Source: Phocoena phocoena
Taxonomy: Eukaryota; Chordata; Mammalia; Artiodactyla; Phocoenidae
Assembly: GCF_963924675.1 (NCBI RefSeq)
Contig: NC_089230.1
Location: 930,001 to 994,000, forward strand
Direction: 5' to 3'
DNA length: 64,000 nucleotides
The position numbers were made by a program, and so were the translations under genes. A model generated the notes under the pieces. It made no database searches, had not been told where the DNA came from, and worked only from the letters and a program-made list of their open reading frames with translations. Positions 12,585 through 23,245 of the stretch are shown in pieces (the first letter of the stretch is position 1; each line of letters begins with the position of its first letter).

Positions 12585-12663
12585 GTAGGTTGTGCGGGCC
12601 GCAGCCGAGGGCCCCGCTTAGCGCGCTGCCTCGTGCAGGGGTCGGGTGCGGCCTCGGAGAAGC

Positions 12664-12813
12664 AGACACACGTGCGCCTACCACACAGGCTCCACGTGCA
12701 CAATGCACACCCACTGGCCCATGCAGTCATGTACACGTGCACGCACGCTACACGTATGCACATGCTTGCACACACACTCATAGACGCTCTTACGTGCACA
12801 CGTGGCACACACG
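12664..12813. repeat. Degenerate CA/CG alternating tract, intron 3
   Basis: Imperfect alternating purine-pyrimidine sequence with many CACACGTGCAC-like words, starting about 80 bases after the exon 3 donor. Such tracts can adopt Z-DNA. It is an imperfect microsatellite, not a gene, although short frames run through it. Confidence 0.7.
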
Positions 12814-13738
12814 GCCTTCTGAACCAGGAATGAGCAGAGCACGCCGTCATAGGTGCCCTTTCTTAGATGCACAAATGGTCAGCGATTTCCTGAGTGAAGA
12901 CTCGTTTGATGATTGGGGAAGCAGCCCCGTGCAAACGTGTCTAGAACCCCAGAGCCCCAGATTCCAGTTCAGTACTGACATGGCAGGAAGACGGGAGAGA
13001 AAAACTATGTTTTCTAAGGAAGGGGCTATTGATCTATGAGGGAATAGTTCCATGTTCACCTCAGTTATAATAGTTTTTACAAGAGGATCTCTCTGAATGC
13101 AGGTGTTTAGAACCTGCAGTGGAGGGTCAGTAACTATTCTCCTCCAGGTGTGTGTGTATTCTTTGGAAATAAATGTATGATTAGACTCAGTTATTTCAGT
13201 AAAGGCCTAGAGATGCTGGTCGTGGTCTCTGGCCATTGTCAGGAAGCCCCCCAGGCCCACGTGGCCGACTGGCCCCACTGGGACGAGCCCCTCGCTGGCA
13301 CCGGGAGGACGGCCTGGTCTCATAGCTGTACCGTCTGTTCTGTGGTTGGAACAGTACACGTTCCCGAGACCCACGGCCGCGTGCGGGAACACCAGGCACC
13401 CGCAGAGTCCCCTGCGGAGAGAGTGTGGCCCCCGCTGTCCCCTGAGCGTGTTCAGAAGACAACCCTTGCCATCCCTCTGGGGGCCACCGCCCCTTCTCTA
13501 AGACACTCTTCCTTCTCCTCGGGTCAGCCCCACTGTCTGCCTCTTGCCTCAAACGAAGCTTCCAAGTAACATACAGATAACCCATTAATGAGATTTCAGA
13601 CCTGCTGAGGGGAGAAGCACAGAAGAAAACGTTCTCACTGCTATAAGGTTACATCCCGTATTTTTGAAATATCGTTTAATGTGGCCTCGAACGTATGCTG
13701 TTTATCCGGCTCCGTTTCTTTCCTTGTACATATTCCAG

Positions 13739-13823
13739 GGTTTGCTGCAGAACGTCTACTTAGTGTTCGAAAACTCTGTGGAAGATCTTCTGAGCAAGAA
13801 AGGCTGTCAGCAAAGCCAGGGAG
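13739..13823 (+). CDS. THBS2: THBS2 exon 4: end of N-terminal domain
   Basis: Residues 204-231 (GLLQNVYLVFENSVEDLLSK, then KGCQQ). Acceptor TTCCAG, donor G|GTAGGC. The segment closes the TSPN fold with the conserved Cys of KGCQQ and leads to the linker before the coiled coil. Incoming phase is 0, outgoing phase 1. Confidence 0.95.
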
Positions 13824-14299
13824 GTAGGCGTGTGAGCTGCGTGTGGTGCCCCATGTCCCACCTCTGAGGGGTTCCTCCTTTGGTGTGTGGGGAGGGGCCG
13901 GTGGGACATAAGTAAACATGTGCCACCATGGCCTTGAATGAGTTCGCTGGTCAGCTGGGATGTGTTGGCCTCTGAAACAATACATCGCTTGAAGGATTAA
14001 TTATGAATAATTTTAATTATCCAATATAATCCATTTTACATGCCAAAAAATAAATCCCTGGCATTTTAACATGATTTTAAATACGTGCAACTATTCCAGT
14101 CTACTGATGTGGGAAGATCAACTTCGTAAGATAAACCAGAGATGTTTGTCCAATTTGGTTTATGGAAGTTTTTTATACTATTCACAACTGTTGATACAGC
14201 CTTATTATGAAAATGGACGCCACTTGCATCATTGACAGATAATCCCACGCTGTCTGTTAATTGCATTTTGAATTTACATTCAACCATAATTTGTCAACA

Positions 14300-14460
14300 T
14301 TGTCTTGAGCATTTGATATTTGAAGGTCACTATGCCGGGGCTTTTTGAATGCATTGTGTCATTTCATCTTCAAAACCCCTTGAGCTGGGCTCATCCACTT
14401 TCCTCACTTTACAAATAAAGAAGCGAGGTGCCAGGAGGGCCCGCTAATTGTCGGGGGAGT
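14300..14460 (+). repeat. MIR-like SINE remnant, intron 4
   Basis: CATTGTGTCATTTCATCTTC, AAAACCCCTTGAGCTGGGCT, CCTCACTTTACAAATAAAGA and GAAGCGAGGTGCCAGG follow the MIR core and 3' end. Confidence 0.6.
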
Positions 14461-16378
14461 GGCCTGTGAGCATCAGAGCAGCGCACCTCCCGCCCCCAGG
14501 CCGAGTCCCACACAAGAGGCTCTTATCTGCCACGTGATCCCATTTTCCGATTTACTTCCATGAAAAGGCTTCTTCATGTCAACTGTAAGCAAGTATAAAT
14601 CGTCCTCGTATGGATCCACGCGTAAGGATACGTAGGACTTGCTGTCTGTAATGCACAGCTGCAGCTTTGTGACCCAGCCCTTGCCCCCGGGCGTCCGGAG
14701 TGCTGGCTTGACGATTCCGAGCCTGAAGCCCCGAGCGCTGGCATTGCAGGCAGCATCCGAGTCTTTCCATCCGAGGCCGTCCACCTTTCAGTCTGTGCGT
14801 CTTTCCACAGTCGGCCAGTTGAGTTCAGGGAAGGAAAGAAATGAAACTGTGACTTTTGGTGGCCTGTGCAGTGAGAGGACCTTATAAGGCCTCCTGCCAC
14901 ACACCCTCAGCTCCAAACTCCCTGAGCACCACAGCCTCCGAAGCTCTGGACCACATCCCATCCCAAACCACCAGCTCCGGCTGAAATGCCAATATCAGCC
15001 CCTTCGGATTAGGTCATAGACATTTTTTGTGGGGAGCTGAGGTCATAAAAAAGCAAAAGTTCTAAAAAGGCTAAGACAGTACTAACTGACATCCCACAGG
15101 ACACAGAGAAAGAGAAGATGGTCCTGGGGGCCCTGATAGAGGGAGACTTGCTTGTCTCTAGATAAGAGCTTAGCCTCCTTGGAAGCGGTCACCCGGTGGG
15201 GTGGGCACGTCTCTGTGACAGAGAAAAGGAAAGGGGGCACTTGACCCTCGATGGGGGGGAGAGTGGACATGGCCCTCACCCCGGTCCCTGCCCTGCATGC
15301 CACGAATGGGGGGTGTCCTATCCTGAGGAAGGGCTCTGCCCATCTTCCATGAGACGGTTGTGGGACTTCCAGGCACTTTTATTATTGCCGTGTTTTTATT
15401 CTTCTACATACATGTAGCGATTAATATGCTTATGTCTGTATGGTTATATATGGTTTTAGGTCTGGTGAGTCTGAGGTATCAGTGTGAGTTGCAACAAGGA
15501 TTTACAAACAAATAACAAAACTCGATCGTAGACCGTCTGACAGAATTATGATGTTGACAGGTCGTAACTCAGTAACGGAATGTATCGGACGAGACAGTTG
15601 AGCATCGCTGCAAAGAGGACGCTGGGGCTGGCTTGCCGGCCACATCCCAGCTGGCCAGGCTCCCCCGAGGGCGACACCCGTCTCGGCACTTGCCCAGATC
15701 ACTTTTGTAACTAGTGGCATAGCCGTGTGTGTGTCCCATGTTCAGGGACTTCCAGGCGCTTGTACTATTTCTGGGGTAGTGAACTCTGAGCCCATGGTTG
15801 GGATTCTGCCTTTCTGGGGGTCTCGTGAGGCCAGCAGGGAAATGATGAAATGACTCATTTAGCAAGAAAAGAACTGAATTTGCCTTCATGCAGTAGCCAA
15901 ATGAAAAGGCGTTTGGGATGGAAAAAGGGGATAAATGAGGAGTGAAAGGAGTTGTTGGAATTCATGGAGAATATGGGGCTGGAAACAGGTTTAGGGTGGG
16001 GGACAAAAAGAAGGAACTTATCTTAGATAATAAATTATATAAGTATTTATATAAAAACAAGAAAAACAGGAAATCGTTGCCTCTAAAGAATTGGAGCACG
16101 ATGCACGATGCAGCTGTAGGTCTCTGGCTTTGTGCATCTCTCCATCCCTGAGCTGACCGCTCGCTCTGCTCATGGGTGGTGTCTGGGGCTCAGTCCCCAC
16201 GGTGCTGCGAGGTAAGCAGCGCACTCTGGTACAAGCAGGGCCGTAACGGGAAACACCTCCGCCAGCTCTCGGGTTCTTGGGCGCCCATGTAGCTCAAGTG
16301 CTCTGGATAGCGCCCCGCGGGCCCGGCCAGGCTGTGGCCAGAGGCCAGCGGGCTCACCGTTCCGTGTCTTCCCCACAG

Positions 16379-16575
16379 CCGAAGCCAACGCCATCAGCGA
16401 GAACACGGAGACGCTGCACCTGAGCCCCCCAGTCTCCATGGAGCACGTGGGCCGGAGCGAGGCCAAGGGCCCGGAGGTGTGCGAGCACTCCTGCGAGGAG
16501 CTGGGCAGCTTGATCCGGGAGCTGTCGGGGCTGCACGTCATCGTGAACCAGCTCCACGAGAACCTGCGCAAAGTG
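16379..16575 (+). CDS. THBS2: THBS2 exon 5: linker and trimerisation coiled coil
   Basis: Residues 232-297. Cys266 and Cys270 in EVCEHSCEEL are the interchain disulfide pair that locks the trimer. They are followed by a heptad-patterned helix (LGSLIRELSGLHVIVNQL). The linker between residues 244 and 264 is the least human-like part of the protein, as expected for a variable spacer. The exon ends AAAGTG before a GTGGGT donor and is highly CpG-rich. Confidence 0.95.
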
Positions 16576-16599
16576 GTGGGTGCCCCGGGGACCCTCCTC

Positions 16600-16690
16600 T
16601 AACCACGAGTAACCTCGACTATCCACCGTTAACCAGCACTCTCTCCACCACTACCCCCGACTAGCCACTGCTACCAGGAGTAACCACCCG
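16600..16690 (+). repeat. Degenerate minisatellite just after exon 5
   Basis: Imperfect tandem units of about 20 bases with the shared pattern CGACTA(T/G)CCAC followed by TAACCA or TACCAG, for example from 16616 and 16658. It starts about 25 bases downstream of the exon 5 donor. Confidence 0.6.
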
Positions 16691-17859
16691 GCTCCCTGGA
16701 CGACCAGGCTGATGGTCACGGACGTGTGTGTGGCTGGAGGGTGGGAGAGGGATGCTTATGGAAAATGTGCTCACGGGCCACGAGCTTTCCTCTCAGTCCT
16801 TCAACCCTGGGGGTTCGTCTCCCAGGAAACAGAAAGCCTGCATACGAGGGAGGTGCATTCATCTAAAGAATGGCATTCAGAGCGGAGCCCGTCCCTGAAG
16901 GCTCGAGGTCATCACAGGCAGATTGGTTTCCTCTCCGCAGCTCGTCAAGGGGCAGAACACGTGCCTCAAGTCTTAGCAAGCGTGCCTTAGGGCTCAGAGC
17001 AGGTTGCTGGCAGTAAGCAGCCTCCGATGGCCCATCCTCCCGCCGATGTAGACCTCAGGCTGAGCTCAGCTGAAGGAAGCTTGTGCCCCGGGGTGGCTCC
17101 GAGGGAAAGAATACCAGAGGGGAGGGGTCCCCAGGCCCCTGAGGCTCTGCTCCACCCAAGGGCCCTGGATGGGGCACTTCTGCTCCAGCTAGGGTGCTGG
17201 CTGGGCAGTACCCACGACGAGTGTGGCTTCTGGGATGTTCTACCACGTGCTGGGTGGGGGCAGGAGTGGGGGGGGTGGGGGAGAGCACCCTCCCCGCCCA
17301 GCGCTCGCCACTTCAGGGAGCCTCCAGGGCTGGGGGCGCTGAGACCAGGGACACCCGCAGGCGGGGACCCTGCTGGGTGGGGATCTTCGTAAACGTGGAG
17401 GACCTTCCCACGAGCTGCATGTGGCGTGTGACCTCTAACTGGCTGCTTCAGGACACAGAGCCTCAGCCCTGCTGGTGCCGGTGGCGTCCGGGGGGTCCCG
17501 GTGGGGGAGGGGCTGCAGAAGGGAGGCCGAGACAGGAGCGGGGGAGCCTTTGCCCCTGACGCGTCTCGCTTTCAGCTAAAAAGAGCTTCGGGAGAAGTTT
17601 ACCTACATTGGAGTTAGGGATTAAGGAAATTCGCCAGCTCCCTGAATCACACAAAAACGTCCGGATGGTGTGTTTCTGTCCATTTTGCGCCAGAGGGGGG
17701 GGCATATCTTTTGGGTGATTCTCAAAGTGCCCATTATCCCCAGATCAGAGATGTTAGTGGGAGCAGGGTGCCTAGGAGGGAGGTGACAAAACACGTGCTC
17801 AGGGGACAAATGGTGTAACTTTCACTTAGTTGATTTTCTTTTAAACTTTGCATTGTTTC

Positions 17860-17975
17860 CTGCAGTCTGTAACCCCCATGACAGCAGGGCTTATGTCTGT
17901 TTGCCTTTGCCGTTGTGCTATCAGAGCTGTGTCTGTCACACTTGGAAGAATGGGTGAATTCAAGAATTGAACCTT
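17860..17975 (+). repeat. L2 3' end remnant, intron 5
   Basis: CAGTCTGTAACCCCCATGAC, AGCAGGGCTTATGTCTGTTT and AAGAATGGGTGAATTCAAG resemble the L2 3' end (CTGTAAGCTCCATGAGGGCAG type). Partial and diverged. Confidence 0.55.
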
Positions 17976-18122
17976 AGTTTTCAGCTGCGGGTGGGGGGAG
18001 GGACCCCATCCCCCTTGGTCCAGCCTGAGGCTCCTTCACGACTGCACGTCCCGCATCCGCCCGCGTGCGATGGCTGCAGAGCCTGCTGTGGCTGTGCTGA
18101 CCTCCTTCCCTCCACTTTCCAG

Positions 18123-18263
18123 TCAAATGACAACCGGTTTCTCTGGGAGCTCATTGGAGGACCCCCCAAGACCAGGAACATGTCCGCCTGCTTGCAGGAT
18201 GGCAGGTTCTTTGCGGAGAATGAAACCTGGGTGGTGGACAGCTGCACCAAGTGCACCTGCAAG
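18123..18263 (+). CDS. THBS2: THBS2 exon 6: coiled-coil end and first half of VWC module
   Basis: Residues 298-344. Carries SNDNRFLWELIGGPPKTRN, then the start of the von Willebrand type C (procollagen homology) module with CLQDGRFF and CTKCTCK. Sequons N316 (NMS) and N330 (NET) are both retained. Phase 0 on both sides. Human TSP-2 has CWQDG where this reads CLQDG. Confidence 0.96.
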
Positions 18264-18838
18264 GTGAGACGGGCACATGGTCTCCTGGTGGCAGCCCCGG
18301 GCTGGAGGCTTCCCGCTCTCTGCTCCCCGCGCCGCACGTGGGGCGTGGGGAAGGGGGCCACCTCCAATGAGGCCCGAGTGGCCCCGTGGTTCTGCGCCCA
18401 GAGAGCCGGGGAGGGTGCAGCCAGTGTCACCCGATGGCTGGCCGCCGGTCCCCCGCATCTTTGTGTTTGAGGCCACTCGGTCCTGCGAGCGTCTCGGGTT
18501 CGGCATAAGCCGCTGGGGATGGGGTCACTGCCCACGACACGACCTGACGCTTAGATTCCTTATGTCCTGCCACCTGGTCTCCACTGCTGGGGGCCTGGAC
18601 ACCAGACGCCGCTGCGACCTTGTGTGTCCCCCCGCCCGCAGCGCGCGGAAGGCCCTGTGCCCACGGCTCCGCGGACGGAGAAAGGAGCGTGCGCGCGGCG
18701 AGAGATGCTCTCGCGTCCCTGTAACTGGCGGGGTCTGTGGGCAGAGACCTCCAGCCTTCCTGCCGACCCTTCCAGTCCAGCCCTGGGTCAGTGTTCATGT
18801 TCCTAAATGAGTGACATAAATGCCTCTTTTCCTTGTAG

Positions 18839-18935
18839 AAATTTAAAACCGTTTGCCACCAGATCAGCTGCCCTCCCGCCACGTGCGCCGACCCGTCGTT
18901 TGTGGACGGCGAGTGCTGTCCCTCCTGCTTCCACG
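18839..18935 (+). CDS. THBS2: THBS2 exon 7: second half of VWC module
   Basis: Residues 345-376, beginning KFKTVCHQISCPPATC and ending ECCPSCFH. The cysteine spacing, including the CC pair, is that of a VWC module. In the family this module is associated with anti-angiogenic activity and oligomer stability. Donor G|GTGAGT, phase 1. Confidence 0.96.
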
Positions 18936-19369
18936 GTGAGTGCCCGGCGGGCAGGCGGCGGCCTCGGCCCCAGCGGCCCCAGCTGTGGGACTGTGCGGGT
19001 CTGTGTCGGACAGTCTCGCAGGGGCCAGGGCTCCGAGGTCCTCCTGAAGCGCCCAGGTGCTCGTGACTCCGGGGTCGCAGTGGCCCTGGTCCTCCTCAGC
19101 CTTCCCTCCTGTGCTGGTCCAAAGCCACAGCCCCCGCCTCTGTTTCGAGTCCGCCGTCACCCTCCCCAGCTGACCCTGGAGCATCTGAGCCTCCTTCACA
19201 CCGGCTCCCCGCCCCCTTCCTCGTGGTGTCACCGGCAGCCTTGACTGAATCGGTTGCTGCTCTGCGTGTCCTGTTTGTCTTTCACTGTCTGGCCCTCATC
19301 CTGGTCTGGGGGTCCTTGAGTCTGGTGACCCGGGCGGGGCTGGGCAGCTTCCGTGTTCGGGGAGCCCAC

Positions 19370-19560
19370 GGGCATGAGCACAGGCTCTGCCCCTCCATGA
19401 ATCTGAGCAAAACGTGGCTTTTCCAGGTTTCAGATTCTTCATCTGTAAAATACAGAATGAGCGTCCCCACGACACGGGGTTAGCTTTAGGATGAAACTAC
19501 ACAGCAGTGTGTACAAAAGTGCCTGGCGTATATTAGGTGCTGAACAGACCAAATCGGACA
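19370..19560 (+). repeat. MIR SINE, intron 7
   Basis: GTTTCAGATTCTTCATCTGT, AAAATACAGAATGAGCGTCC, AAGTGCCTGGCGTATATTAG and GTGCTGAACAGACC are the 3' half of MIR. Confidence 0.75.
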
Positions 19561-20245
19561 CGCTACAGAGAGTAACGGTGTGACTGCGGGAGCCTCAGGG
19601 TCCATTTTGCCCAGAGGGAGCCGTTTCATGTTGCTGAGTAAAAGCCAGGGAGGGTCTCCTCAAATTCTTCTCTTGCTGCTTCTGAGACGTTGAATCATAG
19701 CATTTACTATTTACCAGAACGATCTCTTGCATTAAGGTACAACTTTTCTGTTATTCAGAGATTGATAATTTCCTGTGAAGAATTTCTTGGCAAGAAATTG
19801 CCTTTTTATTTCACTTGCTCCAATTTAAAGTATTTGGAATGAAATTCAGTGTCCTGTAATTTCAACCAAAAATTGAAGTTTCATCACCATATATAAATCA
19901 GCACATGGAGGTTCAGGTGGAAATAACTTACATCTTAGCAACTCCAGCGAAACCTCGTGCAGACAGGGTTCAGCGCTCTCCTTCGTGAGGCCGTTAGAAG
20001 CATCCACAGACCCCTTTCCTGACAGTAGACACTGGGTTTCTGGCCAAGCTCCTTGTGCATCACCCTGCTTCCCCTTTCCTGGGAGGGCGGCCCCTGCGCT
20101 CCGACCCTGGGACAGACGTGGGGCGGCCCTGCTGTCTGCCCACTGCCAGCACCCGCCTGGGGCATCCAGCTTGGAGCCCAGGGCTGGGCTCTGCTGTGTG
20201 GGGCAGTCCCCGGGGAGGTCTGATGGCCAGTGGTGCTCCCCCCAG

Positions 20246-20413
20246 CAGACGGCGAGGACGGCTGGTCCCCGTGGGCGGAGTGGACGGAGTGCTCTGCCAC
20301 CTGCGGGCCTGGCACCCAGCAGAGGGGGCGGTCCTGCGACGTCACCAGTAACACCTGCCTGGGGCCATCCATCCAGACGCGGTCGTGCAGCCTGGGCAAG
20401 TGCGACCACCGCA
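20246..20413 (+). CDS. THBS2: THBS2 exon 8: TSR type 1 repeat 1
   Basis: Residues 377-432, one complete thrombospondin type 1 repeat: WSPWAEWTECSATCGPGTQQRGR followed by CDVTSNTC and SIQTRSCSLGKC pattern residues. The tryptophan-arginine ladder and six cysteines are present. Phase 1 on both sides, the symmetrical shuffling module. The acceptor is a CAGCAG tandem (AG at 20244-20245 and 20247-20248). Using the second would start the exon at 20249 and drop one alanine. Confidence 0.95.
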
Positions 20414-20659
20414 GTGAGTGTCAGAGGCCGGGCCGGCCCGGGGTGGGGGACAGGGCCCAGCCCCTGGGGTCTTGGGGGTCCAGACACCCCCTGTTGCTGC
20501 CCTTGCTGGGAGGAGCTCCACCTGGCCCACACACCCTACTCTCCCCCAGCTGGGCTCCCCACTCCTGCCTGGTTGACGGGCAGACTCCCGGGACAGGTCA
20601 GCCCCGCCTCTCACTCAGCGCCCTGAGCCTCCGATGTCCTTGTTCCCTCCATGCGCTAG

Positions 20660-20836
20660 TCCGGCAGGATGGTGGCTGGAGTCACTGGTCGCCGTGGTCC
20701 TCCTGTTCCGTGACCTGTGGGGTCGGCAATGTCACCCGCATCCGGCTCTGCAACTCGCCAGTGCCACAGATGGGCGGGCGGAGCTGCAAGGGCAGCGGCC
20801 GCGAGACCAAGACCTGCCAGGGCCCGCCCTGCCCGG
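20660..20836 (+). CDS. THBS2: THBS2 exon 9: TSR type 1 repeat 2 with CD36-binding motif
   Basis: Residues 433-491. Contains GGWSHWSPWSSCSVTCG. The CSVTCG hexapeptide at 448-453 is the known CD36-binding core of anti-angiogenic TSRs. N456 (NVT) is a sequon. The arginine ladder and the GSGRETKTC stretch follow. Acceptor CTAG, donor G|GTAAGT, phase 1-1. Confidence 0.97.
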
Positions 20837-21584
20837 GTAAGTGGACACGGGCGGGCCCGGGCTCGGGGCCGGCCTCTAGCAGGACACAGGCCCAGCGCGG
20901 CCCCGCGAGGTCAAGGCACCGGGATCCTCTCGGTCGGCTGGTTTCTGGAAGCGGGGCCTTGGGGTGGACGCCCATTGCGGCGCTCAGCCCTGACCTCCCC
21001 TGAACAAGCTCCAGTTAATCCACGATGGAGCGGAAATAGGCCGGGACCGAGGGGGAAGTGACAGCAGGCACAGGAGGGGGTCTCAGGAGGCGGCCCCCCC
21101 TGCATCTGGGGCATCTGGGGCATCTGAGGCCTGGGTTTGGGAGGACACGCGCTCCCCGCACCAGGCCTGCTCTGGGACTTGGGCAGGGTCTTCAGCCAGA
21201 AAAGGCTGTGCTGTGATTCTTCTCCCTACTGAGTTATCTGTACTGATGACGAGTGACAGCCTTTTCAAATGAAACTCAGCTCCGCACAGCTTTTCAGACG
21301 TGAGCACCTCTTGCCCGTGGCAGGGGTGGACCCAGAGCCAGCGGCCCCCGGTCAGTGGTCCCAGGTTCTGAGCACAGAAGACTGTGTGATTCCCCTTCCC
21401 AGAGACAAAACAAAACAAGTGAACTGTCATGATCTGCACCCCTCCCTGACCATACGGCCCCGAGAGGACTTTCCTACCAGGTTTCCTCCACGTGTGGAGG
21501 CGTGGCCTCATCCCAGGCTCTTTGTCCTGAGCCCCCAGCACAGGCCGCGCCCCCAGAGTGACCCCTCTGTCCTCTCTCCCCCAG

Positions 21585-21758
21585 TCGACGGTCGGTGGAG
21601 CCCCTGGTCCCCATGGTCGGCCTGCACGGTCACCTGTGCCGGAGGGATCCGGGAGCGGACGCGCATCTGTAACAGCCCGGAGCCGCAGCACGGAGGGAAG
21701 GACTGCGTCGGCGACGTCACGGAGCATCAGATGTGTAACAGGAGGAGCTGCCCCGCAG
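21585..21758 (+). CDS. THBS2: THBS2 exon 10: TSR type 1 repeat 3
   Basis: Residues 492-549. [23 protein letters not shown] is followed by [12 protein letters not shown] and MCNRRSC. CTVTCA replaces the CSVTCG form, as in human TSP-2. Phase 1-1. Donor G|GTGGGT. Confidence 0.97.
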
Positions 21759-22244
21759 GTGGGTGTGCACGGGACGGGCCCGCAGCCTCCGGCCTTTCGG
21801 CCGACGGGCGTCTGTCGTGGGGCCTGGACGCTCCAGTCGCAGGCGTCTTTGAAGACACCGTTGGGTTTTAATTCTGATTAAATGTATAAAGATGCTTGGA
21901 AAATACAGAGAAGAAAAATCCGTTCTACACACGTGAAGCTTTACGCTGTGCTTCGTGTTCCTCTGGCCTTTTTACATGAAAGCAGAAAGCATGCCGCGCA
22001 GAATGGAGCGTCGTAGGTAGTGCGGTCACAGAGCACGTGGGCCCCGTCACCCCCTGCACCTCCGACGCTTTACTCTTGGAGGTGGTGACTTTGGGTGGCT
22101 GTCCCCAGCATCTTCCTAACTCACTCCGTTTCTCCACAGCTGAACCCCAGAGTGTGTGAAGGGCATCACCCGGGCCTCGTGTGTGGGTTCATTACGGCGC
22201 CACCTGGTGGCGGCTGCTGACTCTGCTCTGCTTCCTCCGTGCAG

Positions 22245-22372
22245 ACGGCTGCTTGTCCAACCCCTGCTTCCCCGGAGCCGAGTGCCGCAGCTACCCCGAC
22301 GGGTCCTGGTCCTGCGGCTCTTGCCCGCTGGGCTTCCTGGGCAACGGCACCCACTGCGAGGACCTGGACGAG
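22245..22372 (+). CDS. THBS2: THBS2 exon 11: EGF-like module 1
   Basis: Residues 550-592, from [14 protein letters not shown] to CEDLDE. Six cysteines in EGF spacing and sequon N583 (NGT). The terminal DLDE begins the calcium-binding consensus of the next module. Donor GAG|GTAGGT, phase 0. Confidence 0.97.
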
Positions 22373-22454
22373 GTAGGTGCCCCCTTCCCAGGCGGCGGGG
22401 CGTCCCTCGGAGGTGGGGAGCGCGGGCTCACGTCTGGCCCGCTGGTCCCCGCAG

Positions 22455-22607
22455 TGCGCTGTGGTCACCGACGTGTGCTTCACGACCAGCAAGGCGCACC
22501 GTTGCGTCAACACCAACCCCGGCTTCCACTGCCTGCCCTGCCCCCCGCGCTACAAGGGGAGCCAGCCCTTCGGCGTCGGCCTGGAGGCGGCCAGGACGGA
22601 GAAGCAG
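22455..22607 (+). CDS. THBS2: THBS2 exon 12: EGF-like module 2
   Basis: Residues 593-643. [20 protein letters not shown], then [11 protein letters not shown] and [12 protein letters not shown]. This is the calcium-binding type EGF module of TSP-2. It is only 82 bp downstream of exon 11, making intron 11 the shortest in the gene. Phase 0-0. Confidence 0.97.
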
Positions 22608-22972
22608 GTGAGCTGCTCGGCCTTCCCAGCTCCTGTTAGAGACAGCAGGACAGTCAGGCGGGAGCTGGGACTGGAGGGTGGACGGGACAGGAGCGGGGAC
22701 GGCGGCCTGGGGGAGAGACGCTCTCACTCTGCCGGCCAGCGCGACCCCACCCGCGGGGACCACAGGGCTGAGTTTTCACGCACAGCATCCCAGAGGGCCA
22801 GGGTGGGGACTCGTGGTCTCCCCGTGACCCCAGGTGCCACCGGAGGCCTGACGTGACCTTGCTGTTGCTCGGGGCCTTCCAGGGGAGCAGAGCCCCGGGT
22901 CTCTGGACGCTGCCCCCTCCTCAGCATCCCGTGGGTGGCCGGGAGCCCTGCGCCCTGCACGCGGCCCTCCCG

Positions 22973-22994
22973 TCAGGGTCAGGGTCAGGGTCAG
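22973..22994 (+). repeat. TCAGGG tandem tract, intron 12
   Basis: Three full TCAGGG copies plus TCAG, ending about 30 bases before the exon 13 acceptor. Very short; repeated AG dinucleotides upstream of the true acceptor are the only notable consequence. Confidence 0.8.
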
Positions 22995-23026
22995 CACGCG
23001 TCCTGACACGCTCGGCCCTCCCGCAG

Positions 23027-23245
23027 CTGTGCGAGCCTGAGGACCCCTGCAAGGACAAGAGCCACAACTGTCACAGGCACGCGGAGTGCATCTACCTGGG
23101 CCACTTCAGCGACCCCATGTACAAGTGCGCGTGCCAGACGGGCTACGCGGGCGACGGGCTCATCTGCGGGGAGGACTCAGACCTGGATGGCTGGCCCAAC
23201 AAGAACCTGGTCTGCGCCACCAACGCCACCTACCACTGCATCAAG
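23027..23245 (+). CDS. THBS2: THBS2 exon 13: EGF-like module 3 and start of type 3 repeats
   Basis: Residues 644-716. [20 protein letters not shown] and [19 protein letters not shown] give EGF 3. Then [12 protein letters not shown] begins the wire-like calcium region. Sequon N709 (NAT). Phase 0-0. The acceptor follows a short TCAGGG tandem tract. Confidence 0.97.

Noticed and set aside
19846..20532. 228-codon minus-strand open frame
   Set aside because: It overlaps exon 8 and GC-rich intron 7; shadow frame without recognisable features.
22973..22994. TCAGGG copies as an interstitial telomere
   Set aside because: The mammalian telomere unit is TTAGGG; this is a four-unit TCAGGG tract of ordinary microsatellite size.
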